This document shows positions 54,766-62,500 of a DNA stretch of 64,000 bases, piece after piece (position 1 is the first letter of the stretch; every line of letters starts with the position of its first letter). The stretch is from Algorimicrobium echini (GTDB lineage: Bacteria > Bacteroidota > Bacteroidia > Flavobacteriales > Flavobacteriaceae). The position numbers were made by a program, and so were the translations under genes. The notes below the pieces were generated by a model. The model saw only the letters and a program-made list of their open reading frames with translations, did no database searches and had not been told where the DNA came from. The stretch lies in assembly GCF_900115185.1 (NCBI RefSeq), contig NZ_FOVN01000004.1, forward strand, positions 110,203 through 174,202, given 5' to 3'.

Positions 54766-54773
54766 TAACTTTG
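54766..54773 (+). promoter_or_regulatory. -7 box directly before an unknown gene
   Basis: TAACTTTG matches TAnnTTTG and ends four bases before the ATG at 54778, as in the mnmE promoter. This suggests a leaderless or very short-leader transcript. Confidence 0.55.
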
Positions 54774-54777
54774 TAGA

Positions 54778-55506
54778 ATGATTGATGATTTAAAAAAACT
54801 ATATCTGCGTTTTAATTATACTGATGAAAATGGTTTCATTTTTAATGCACCAATATTAAAAGAAGGAGAACATTTATCAATAGGCTTTGATAATAAAAGG
54901 AAAGAATTTAATATTCATTTTACGAATGATAACATTAATGAATCAGGAGCTAAACGAAGGGATTTTATTTTCGTTATTTCAGCATTTAGATTTTTCCTAT
55001 TCCTAAAACGATTTGACGCTTTCTATAACCAAAGCATTTTAAATTTAATAATTGAATCAAAAACCAATCTTGGTAAATTAAAGAAGCACAAATTTATTTT
55101 AAATACGATTACTACATCTGAAGAAGCAGAGGATAAGTTGATTCACAAAAAAAAGAATGGTCGCTATTGGAAGTTTAGGAAAAACTTGGATTTAGACTTT
55201 ATTGCAGAAAATTTCAAATATATTGATGAGGTAGCTTTATCAAATAATAGTTTCTATTTAGCTTATAAATTGAAGAACAATAATTTAGCCTTACAAGGCA
55301 TCCTTTATAAATTTGAACATTTGAATAGCCTTTATTTCATTCCAATTAAAAAATATAATCGTTTTACAAAGCATATGGCAATTGCAATGTATAATTACTT
55401 TAATGCCTATCCAACCGAAGAAACTTTACCATTCAGACAATTAATGTACGAACGCCTTAAACATCCATATTTAGATAAGGAAGAAGCAAAAAGGTTGCAA
55501 AGTTAG
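54778..55506 (+). CDS. Hypothetical protein of the element
   Basis: 242 residues, Lys/Phe/Asn-rich and neither secreted nor membrane-bound by eye. No known motif is recognised. The -7 box lies four bases from the start codon, giving the gene its own promoter. It lies alone between the structured region and the DUF6266 gene. Base composition resembles the element cargo. I cannot propose a function. Confidence 0.55.
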   Translation: MIDDLKKLYLRFNYTDENGFIFNAPILKEGEHLSIGFDNKRKEFNIHFTNDNINESGAKRRDFIFVISAFRFFLFLKRFDAFYNQSILNLIIESKTNLGKLKKHKFILNTITTSEEAEDKLIHKKKNGRYWKFRKNLDLDFIAENFKYIDEVALSNNSFYLAYKLKNNNLALQGILYKFEHLNSLYFIPIKKYNRFTKHMAIAMYNYFNAYPTEETLPFRQLMYERLKHPYLDKEEAKRLQS

Positions 55507-55867
55507 ATGCCTTCCTACATCCACCGCTATCATACTATAAAGTTCAAGCCCTACGGGTTTTGAAAAAAATTTTGCACCTGTATTTTGGCATATCCTGCTG
55601 TAGTCATTTTGTATAGCAATATTTTTTCCAAAAAACTTGACAGTATGTCCACGCCATCAATTGAATTGCTTTCTTTTTTCTCTTTTTCTTTGTAAAAAAA
55701 ATATTGTTTTTTTTATTTCTGATGCAAAAAGAAGCAATCTAAAGCAACAAAATCCATATTGAAAGAATAGCATAAAACTTGCCATATATTTCAGCGGAAG
55801 GTACAGCTTCGTGTTAAGTCCGTACCAAGTCCGAAGAAAAGTAAGTTTCATTTAAATCATTTATGTT
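55507..55867. other. Intergenic stretch before the DUF6266 gene
   Basis: AT-rich with no supported gene. A GGTAC...GTACC symmetry lies near 55798-55832; no clear promoter box was picked out. Confidence 0.4.
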
Positions 55868-56509
55868 ATGGGTAAAATTGCTCAAGGTATTTTAGGAGGG
55901 CTTTCAGGTAAGGTTGGAAACATTATCGGTGGAAGCTGGAAAGGAATTGACTACATTAGAATTAAACCTTCAAGTGTAGCGAATCCAAGAACTGTAGGTC
56001 AGGTAAACCAAAGAAATAAGTTTACAGTGACTTTAGAATTTATTCAAGCTGTTAAACCTTTCATCCAGAAAGGATATAAGTTTTTAGCAGTGAAGAAAAC
56101 AGCATTCAATGCTGCAATGTCGTATGTGTTAAATAATGCTATTGGTGGAGTTGAGCCAAACTTCAATGTAGATTATGCTAACGCTTTGGTAAGTAGAGGA
56201 GGTTTATCGACTGCTTTAAACCCTACTACTGATCTTACAACTGCGGGAGAAGTAACTTTTAACTGGGATGATAACTCTGCTGAAGGTAATGCAAACGCTA
56301 CCGATAAAGCAATGTTATTGGTTTACAATCCATCAAAGAAAGAATCTATTTCTTTAACTGATGGAACAGACAGAACAGTAGGAACTCAAATTGTTGCTAT
56401 CCCAACAACCTACGCAGGAGATACAGTGGAGCTATTTATGGCATTTATCACTGCTGATGGTAGTCAAGTATCAAACAGTACTTATTTAGGCTCTGGAACA
56501 GCTAATTAA
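55868..56509 (+). CDS. DUF6266-family protein
   Basis: 213 residues. The start MGKIAQGILGGLSGKVGNIIGGSWKGIDYIRIKP and PRTVGQVNQRNKFTVTLEFIQAVKPFI are the DUF6266 hallmark. The C-terminal half is beta-rich, with an Asn/Asp/Thr-rich pattern. Members are widespread in Flavobacteriia with unknown function. It is the last gene inside the element, with a strong terminator after it. A second protein with a similar N-terminus lies just outside, at 57110. Confidence 0.85.
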   Translation: MGKIAQGILGGLSGKVGNIIGGSWKGIDYIRIKPSSVANPRTVGQVNQRNKFTVTLEFIQAVKPFIQKGYKFLAVKKTAFNAAMSYVLNNAIGGVEPNFNVDYANALVSRGGLSTALNPTTDLTTAGEVTFNWDDNSAEGNANATDKAMLLVYNPSKKESISLTDGTDRTVGTQIVAIPTTYAGDTVELFMAFITADGSQVSNSTYLGSGTAN

Positions 56510-56529
56510 TGCTTGGTGTTTTATGTATG

Positions 56530-56558
56530 AAAACCACTCTTTATGAGTGGTTTTTTTT
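56530..56558 (+). terminator. Terminator of the DUF6266 gene
   Basis: AAAACCACTC (56530-56539) pairs perfectly with GAGTGGTTTT (56545-56554) and is followed by more Ts to 56558. Confidence 0.93.
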
Positions 56559-56587
56559 ATGCTATATTTGTAATTAACATTATTAAT

Positions 56588-56644
56588 GTTTGTTGCTAAT
56601 CTTCTCTTATTTTGTGTTTTTTGTTTCCCATTTGTTGCCCAAAT
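56588..56644 (+). repeat. Right subterminal repeats matching the left end
   Basis: ATTTGTTGCCCAAAT at 56630-56644 is identical to 29734-29748, and TTTGTTGCTAATCTTCTCTT near 56589 matches the left-end word near 29673. Both have the same orientation as at the left end, as expected for integrase arm sites. Confidence 0.65.
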
Positions 56645-56679
56645 GCTACAACACCAATGAATATAGGGATAGTTAAATA

Positions 56680-56694
56680 TTGTATTGGGAAGTA
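56680..56694 (+). repeat. Right attachment site (attR)
   Basis: TTGTATTGGGAAGTA, identical to the mnmE 3' end at 29593-29607. It marks where chromosomal sequence resumes. Confidence 0.87.
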
Positions 56695-57109
56695 GGTCTG
56701 GTAAGCGTTCCATAGTTTTTGAAATGTCATGTTTGACAGTTTCAGAGGTGCAAAGGCATTTAGATATTCATGTACTTGTTTTTAGATTGTTTCCACGTGG
56801 CGCCTACTGGTAGCTTTATGTTACTTCTTGTTGTGATGCGTTTCTTTTAGTGCTACTATTAGCCTTACTTTACTTCTTTCTGTTATGTTTTGTGTATTTG
56901 CCGTACTATTTTCCCGTATATGGTGGCTATCTAGATTACTATAACCTTGCTTTAATCATTTTATAATCATGTTATAACCACGCTATAACTATTCATTTTT
57001 ATTTTGTAATTTAGCTTTCATATGATTGGTTGTTAGTGGATTATGTGTGTTATGGGTGATTCTGATTGTTGTGATTGGAACTGTGTGATTCATTTTAAAA
57101 TTTCATGTT
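56695..57109. other. Intergenic stretch outside the element
   Basis: No supported gene. The stretch contains loosely repeated TATAA words (56962-56992, for example GTTATAAC and CTATAAC) and is otherwise T-rich. Confidence 0.4.
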
Positions 57110-57859
57110 ATGGCAAAGCAAAAAGGTGTTATTCCATTGGTTGGGACGATTGGTGGGATTAATTTTTATTATTTGAATGGGAAGCCTGTAGCACGCGTTG
57201 CTGGTGGTGGTTTTAATGGTGAGGCTATTAAAACTAAAATAAGTATGGAGCGTGTGCGGGAAAATGCGAGTGAATTTGGAGATTGTTCTCATGTGAATAA
57301 GGTATTTAGGCAGGCGTTACGACCGTTTTATACCAACCATAGGTTTACATTTTTTCATAGTAGATTGATGAGCATGTTTACCGATTTGAAAAAATTGGAT
57401 ACTGATAGTGCACGTGGTTCGCGTCAGGTTTATAAAGGACTTCTAACTGATGCAGGAAAACGCTTGTTGCAGGATTTTACGTATACGCCAGATTGCAAAC
57501 CACAGTTGGTTTTGCCTTTTAGTTATGGTATGGATTGGCCAACGTATACGCTTAGCATTCCTCAATTTAATATAGAGCATGTTCAGTTTATAACGGGTTC
57601 TACCCATATTGCCTTGCAGTTTGGGGTTTTGGATTTTAATTTTGAGACTTTAGATTCTGCCTTGCATTTGGCTGCGCCTCTGGTTTTGGCCAAGGATTTT
57701 GCGGGTACTTTTTTAGGTTTTACTCCTGTGACGGCTCCAACTGGATTGGGTTTGCAGTTGGCTGTTATGGGTGTGCGGTACTATCAAGAAGTTGATGGGT
57801 TGATGTATGTGCTAAATGCTGAGAATGGTGTTGGGATAGGAGTTTTTGGTGTTGACTAG
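57110..57859 (+). CDS. DUF6266-like hypothetical protein
   Basis: 249 residues. The N-terminus LVGTIGGINFYYLNGKPVARVAGGGF resembles the glycine-rich start of the DUF6266 gene inside the element (the pattern G-x-V-G-x-I...Y...R). RGSRQVYKGLLTDAGKRLLQDF is family-like. The C-terminal half is beta-rich. The function is unknown. It may be the chromosomal paralog next to which the element inserted. Confidence 0.6.
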   Translation: MAKQKGVIPLVGTIGGINFYYLNGKPVARVAGGGFNGEAIKTKISMERVRENASEFGDCSHVNKVFRQALRPFYTNHRFTFFHSRLMSMFTDLKKLDTDSARGSRQVYKGLLTDAGKRLLQDFTYTPDCKPQLVLPFSYGMDWPTYTLSIPQFNIEHVQFITGSTHIALQFGVLDFNFETLDSALHLAAPLVLAKDFAGTFLGFTPVTAPTGLGLQLAVMGVRYYQEVDGLMYVLNAENGVGIGVFGVD

Positions 57860-57935
57860 TGAAAGGTGACTAGTGACTAGTGAAAAGTGAGAAGTGGAAA
57901 GTGAATAATGAAAAGTGAAGCGTGAAACGTTTAAA
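57857..57935 (+). repeat. Low-complexity GTGACTAGTGA/AAAGTGA tandem stretch
   Basis: Short imperfect repeats of GTGAAAA-like words follow the stop of the DUF6266-like gene. No CRISPR-like spacing is present. Confidence 0.6.
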
Positions 57936-58122
57936 GTGGCTCATGCTGTTGTTTGTTGTTGTGTTGGATTGAAACTTTGAATTTTGTTTTTTGGCGGTAT
58001 AGGGTTTTATTTTTTTCTCGCGAAGGCAGGAAGGCGCGAGGTTGAAAAGGTTTTGGGTACAGGTATTTTATTATGAATATTTAGTTATTATTCTGGTATT
58101 CCGTAAGGCTATTGTTTATAAA
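57936..58122. other. Intergenic stretch before the first 99-bp repeat
   Basis: T-rich sequence with an imperfect symmetry near 58017-58041 (CTCGCG...CGCGAG). No supported gene. Confidence 0.4.
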
Positions 58123-58221
58123 TGTTGGATTTTTAGATTTTTTGGTTTTCTAGCAAAGGCGGAGAGGTGGAAAGTTGCATTGCTGTTAATTTGTTTTCTG
58201 CCTAGCGGCAGACAGGGTTGT
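58123..58221 (+). repeat. 99-bp direct repeat, copy 1
   Basis: The 99 bases agree with 59224-59322 at all but three positions (all near the CTGCCTAGCGGCAG segment). The repeat contains a CTGCCTAGCGGCAG-type REP word. Confidence 0.85.
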
Positions 58222-58419
58222 GGAGTTGTTTAACTGTAAAGCTATAAAGTTATTTTTAAGTAAACTGGATTCCTTGGTTTTTAGGTTGTGTTATTTTTGT
58301 ATTTATTTCATAGCTATTATAATTTTAAAAAAAACTGCTGATTTATTGTGAATTAAAGTTGTTAGACTTCTATTTAATTTTAAATTAGCATCGAATTTTT
58401 AACCCTAAAAAACCTACTT

Positions 58420-59166
58420 ATGAAAAAAATTACTTTTTTATCAGCTTTATTGTGCGTAACATTTAGCTATGCGCAATCGTTTACGGAAAATTTTGATGTG
58501 GATACGGGCGTTACCACAACGCTAACTAAAACGCTTCAGGGTGTGTCTTTTACCTTTACCTTTACAAGTGATGGAGATGGCGGCGATTTTGCTTGGGAAA
58601 ATGTTTATGGCCTTGGTAATTCAGCGTCCATTAATGTGTTATCAGGTGCTGAAAATTTTGGCACTACTGAAAAAGTGACCATTAAAAGAACGGATGGTAA
58701 CGAGTTTACCTTTAGCAGTATTTTTATTAATAGCACAGATGCGGCTACAGTATTTGTTGGAGGATATGTGGCTGATGTTTTAGTTGGAAGTACGCAAACG
58801 GTTGCAACAGGAATTGAAGCGACCTTAACGTTTGGTGATATTCAGGTGGATGAAGTCCGGTTGACATCAACTGATTTTTACAATATTAATATAGATGCTT
58901 TTACGGGTAATTTAAACACCTTAAGTCTTGATAGCTATGCCCTTGCCGAAAACAAGGTGTTTATTAGTCCGAATCCAGTAAATAATCAGCTGCAGGTTTC
59001 TGGATTGCCAAGTGCTGAACAGTATGTTATTTACAATTCTTTAGGGCAAGTGGTGCAACGCGGCGGTTTTATTAATGTCCAAAGCATTTTGGTGGAAACC
59101 TTGCAAACTGGAGTTTATTTTTTACAGGCTGATAACAACCAAGCGATCCGTTTTATTAAGCTGTAA
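58420..59166 (+). CDS. Secreted protein with type IX (type A) sorting domain
   Basis: 248 residues. The signal peptide ends at SYAQ (residue 19). The middle is a beta-rich region (SFTFTFTSDGDGGDFAW ... EVRLTSTDFYNINIDAFTG) of unknown fold. The last about 75 residues are a type A sorting domain: FISPNPVNNQLQVSGL ... YNSLGQVVQRG ... LQTGVYFLQADNNQAIRFIKL. It is exported by type IX secretion and probably attached to the surface. It lies between the two 99-bp repeats. Confidence 0.85.
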   Translation: MKKITFLSALLCVTFSYAQSFTENFDVDTGVTTTLTKTLQGVSFTFTFTSDGDGGDFAWENVYGLGNSASINVLSGAENFGTTEKVTIKRTDGNEFTFSSIFINSTDAATVFVGGYVADVLVGSTQTVATGIEATLTFGDIQVDEVRLTSTDFYNINIDAFTGNLNTLSLDSYALAENKVFISPNPVNNQLQVSGLPSAEQYVIYNSLGQVVQRGGFINVQSILVETLQTGVYFLQADNNQAIRFIKL

Positions 59167-59192
59167 TAGCTGTATGCGATTTTATATTTATG

Positions 59193-59224
59193 CCCAGCCA
59201 ATTTATTTGGTTGGGTTTTTTTTT
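59193..59224 (+). terminator. Terminator of the secreted protein gene
   Basis: CCCAGCCAA (59193-59201) pairs with TTGGTTGGG (59207-59215, one wobble), followed by nine Ts. Confidence 0.88.
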
Positions 59225-59322
59225 GTTGGATTTTTAGATTTTTTGGTTTTCTAGCAAAGGCGGAGAGGTGGAAAGTTGCATTGCTGTTAATTTGTTTTCT
59301 GCCTAGCGACAGATAGAGTTGT
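59224..59322 (+). repeat. 99-bp direct repeat, copy 2
   Basis: This is the second copy of the repeat at 58123-58221, with three mismatches. Its first base is the last base of the T run of the terminator before it, and it ends about 50 bases before the end of the tracrRNA. Confidence 0.85.
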
Positions 59323-59371
59323 AGCGTTTTTTTATTTGTTGAATACCTTAAAAATTAGGGTTTTAGGAGTG

Positions 59372-59464
59372 AAAAAAAAGTCCTACAGAGTATGCAGGAC
59401 TAAAGATTTTCATCTACGGCATATAGCCTTATTGTGATAAGATTAAAGATTAGAAATTTTAATC
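59372..59464 (-). ncRNA. tracrRNA of the type II-C CRISPR system
   Basis: Read on the minus strand, the anti-repeat TTTCTAATCTTTAATC (59456-59441) is the exact complement of GATTAAAGATTAGAAA in the CRISPR repeat at 63970-63985. A short bulge and CACAA follow, pairing with TTGTG of the repeat. Next come ACAATAAGG, a nexus-type GGC/GCC hairpin (59418-59428), and a terminator hairpin AGTCCTGCA/TGTAGGACT followed by eight Ts (59380-59372). This is the classic type II-C tracrRNA layout, transcribed divergently from cas9. Confidence 0.92.
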
Positions 59465-59469
59465 AGTTT

Positions 59470-59500
59470 CAAATATACTGAAAACATTTTTAATTTGCAA
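59470..59500 (-). promoter_or_regulatory. Promoter of the tracrRNA
   Basis: On the minus strand TTG (59500-59498), a 20-base spacer and TATATTTG (59477-59470) match the Bacteroidota consensus. The transcript would start near 59464, just before the anti-repeat. Confidence 0.85.
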
Positions 59501-59566
59501 TGTGGAAACCCGTAACATTAATTAAAGGCAATTTGTATCTTGAGTGCTGATTTAATTTAAGATATT

Positions 59567-62500
59567 ATGAGTAGGATATTAGGTTTGGATTTGGGAACTA
59601 ACTCGATTGGTTGGGCAGTTGTAGAAAAAGACAAGAATGAGAAAGAGTTTACGCTAATTGATAAAGGTGTAAGAATATTCTCTGAGGGTGTAAATATTGA
59701 AGCCAAAACAAGTAGCGAAAGCTCCAAAGCATCGCAACGAACAGGCTACAGAAGTAGCAGAAAGCTAAAATACAGGAGAAAATTAAGAAAGTTAGAACTT
59801 CTAAAAATTTTATCAGATAATAATTTGTGTCCAAAATTATCAGACGAAGAATTAAAGTTGTGGCGTTATAAAAAAATATATCCTAACAATGATAAGTTTA
59901 GATTGTGGTTAAGTACAGATAATCAAGACAATGAGCTAGAACGAAAACAGCAAATCAAAAACCCTTATGCTTTTCGTTTTAAAGCTTCAACCCAAAAGTT
60001 AGATTTAAATAATTTAAATGATAGAAACGAGTTAGGAAGAGCCTTTTATCACATAGCACAACGACGAGGTTTTTTAAGCAATAGATTAGATACATCAGAC
60101 AATTCAATTATTGAAGAGAAAAACAGTGAAATTGAGGATATAATTCAGCAATGCAACACGCCAGAAGAATTGCTTAAAATCTATAACGAATTTCTAGAAT
60201 CTTATGATAAAACAGATACTAACAGTAAAGCGTTATTTACTTTAAATAGAGCGTTTAAATCCATAATAAAAGAAAATGCAGACGAAGCGTTTGATGATAT
60301 TCAGGAAAAACTTTCCGAACGACTTAATAGAAAAGAGTTTTTAGGTAAAGTTAAAAGTGCCATTAGTGATTTGTCCTCTAAAATAGAAGAAGCCAATTGC
60401 AATACACTTGGGGAATATTTCTATGGATTACATAAGGAAGGGCAACGAATTAGAAATAATTACACGCACCGTGAAGAACATTATTTACATGAGTTTCATG
60501 CAATTTGTGACCACCAAAATTTACCCAATACGTTAAAAAAAGATATTGAAAACGCTATATTTTTTCAAAGACCGTTAAAATCGCAAAAAGGATTGGTAGC
60601 AAAGTGTCCGTTAGAAAATGACAAAGCATGCGTGCCAAAATCCCATCCAGATTTTGAACTGTTTAGAATGTACAGTTTTATAAATTCCATTAAAATAAAA
60701 CCTGAAAACGAAGATAAATTAAGAGTTTTAAATACTGATGAAAAGGCATTGATTGAGCCTCTTTTTTACAGAAAATCCAAACCTAATTTTGATTTTGAGG
60801 AAATTTCAAAAAAGCTAACACCCAAAAATCTTATCTCTGGATATTACAAAGATAAAAATGCCAAAAACTTTGATGTTTTATTCAATTTTGGTAATTATAC
60901 CAATGTTTCAGGTTGCCCAACGATTGCTAATTTAAGATATGTTTTTGGTGAGGATTGGAAATCGTATTTAGTCAAAAAATTTAATAAGAAGAATAAAGAC
61001 AATTCCAATAAAACAGAATATCAGATTATAGATGCTATTTGGCATGTACTTTTTAGATTTGATAAAACCAAAAAGCTAAAACAATTTGTAAAAGATTATT
61101 TGGATTGTGATGAAGAAACTGCTTCAAAATTTTCAAAAGTAAAATTGAAACAAGATTATGGTTCGTTAAGTTTAAAAGCTATTCGCAATATTCTACCATA
61201 TTTGGAAAAAGGCTTGCTTTACTCGCATGCCGTGTTTTTAGCCAATATGAAACATGTTTTACCAAAAGATATTTGGAACAATGAAACGGACAGAAGCGTT
61301 ATAAAGAAGGAGGTGTTTTCAATCATAGAAACTTACAATACTTATAAAAATTCGGTTGATATTGTTAATGGAATCATTAAAAATATAAAAGACAAACAAG
61401 AATCTTGGAACGATAAAAACACGTTTGTAGTTGATGCTTTTAAAAAGGATATTGATAAAAACATTCAAGATTATTTCGGTTTAGAAACATGGAACTCGTT
61501 TTCCGAAGACAAAAAAGAAACTATTTTAAATGATAGTTTTCAGCGCTTTTCAAAACAAATGGCCTTAAATTCTGGACGAGGCGAATTCCTGAAAAAGGAA
61601 ACCTTGGATGAACGTGTAAAAGATTTTTTACGAGATAACTTTAATGTTAGTGAATTTCAATTAAAAAAACTTTACCATCCATCCGCTATTGAGGTTTACG
61701 ATAAGGCAAAACGTAGCGATAAAGATGGAAAACTATATTTAGGCAGTCCATTAATATCGTCCGTTAAAAACCCAATGGCTATGCGTTCACTTCATCAATT
61801 GCGCAAAGTCATTAATCAACTCATAAAAGAAGATGCTATAGATGAAAACACTATTGTGCGTATAGAAATGGCAAGAGAACTTAAAAGTGCCAATGAAAGG
61901 GTAGCCATACGACAATGGCAAAATGACTTACAGAATAATAGAAAAGATTATATAGGTGCCATAAAAAAACTCTACAAAGAAGTTTGTGGGTTGGAAATTG
62001 ACCCTTCTGAAGATGAAATCTTAAAATACCAACTTTGGTTAGAGCAAAACAGAATCTGTCTTTACACAGGTAAAACTATTAGCATTTGCGATTTTATTGG
62101 AGCCAATCCAAAATTTGATATTGAGCATACCATTCCAAGAAGCAAAAGTTTGGACAATTCGCAAACTAATAAAACCTTATGCTGCTCTATTTATAATAGA
62201 GATGTAAAAAAGAATAAAATACCTGCTGAATGTAATAACCATGAAGATATTTTACCAAGAATAAAACATTGGTATGCCAAATATAAAAGTTTAGAAGACC
62301 AAACAAGAGACATTACCAAAAAAGTTAAAGCCGCTGCTACTAAAGAAAATAGAGATAGTTACATTCAAAAAAGAGCAAAACTTCGATTTGAATATGTATA
62401 CTATCGCAATAAATACAAAACCTTCACCATGACTGAAATCCCGAAAGGATTTAAAAATAGTCAATCGGTAGATATTGGGATAATCAGTAAATATGGCAAT

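Larger units (their letters stand above)
53738..54777. other. One-kilobase non-coding region of the element with many inverted repeats
   Basis: No supported gene lies here; an open frame at 54328-54576 is low-complexity and has no family features. The stretch holds a degenerate REP (53853-53882), a terminator-like hairpin (53929-53967) and at least four long inverted repeats listed separately. Such a concentration of symmetry suggests an origin of transfer or replication, or structured RNAs. Confidence 0.6.
29593..56694. mobile_element. 27.1 kb integrative element inserted at the 3' end of mnmE
   Basis: The 15-bp sequence TTGTATTGGGAAGTA occurs at the mnmE 3' end (29593-29607) and again at 56680-56694. 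Just inside the left end lies a tyrosine integrase, and matching subterminal repeats are found inside both ends. The content between is accessory: replication module, restriction-modification, Argonaute/HEPN operon and metal efflux. No relaxase, coupling protein or conjugation gene is seen, so the element is non-conjugative or decayed. Integration at the 3' end of trmE/mnmE is known for the SGI1 family in Proteobacteria, and the core sequence is similar because the encoded CIGK ending is conserved. Confidence 0.88.

Noticed and set aside
57857..57935. Short repeats resembling a CRISPR array
   Set aside because: The units are 7-11 bases, irregular and contiguous, with no unique spacers.
58042..58233. 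Open frame of 63 codons over the first 99-bp repeat
   Set aside because: The end of the frame is the REP-like repeat itself, and the second repeat copy has no matching gene context.
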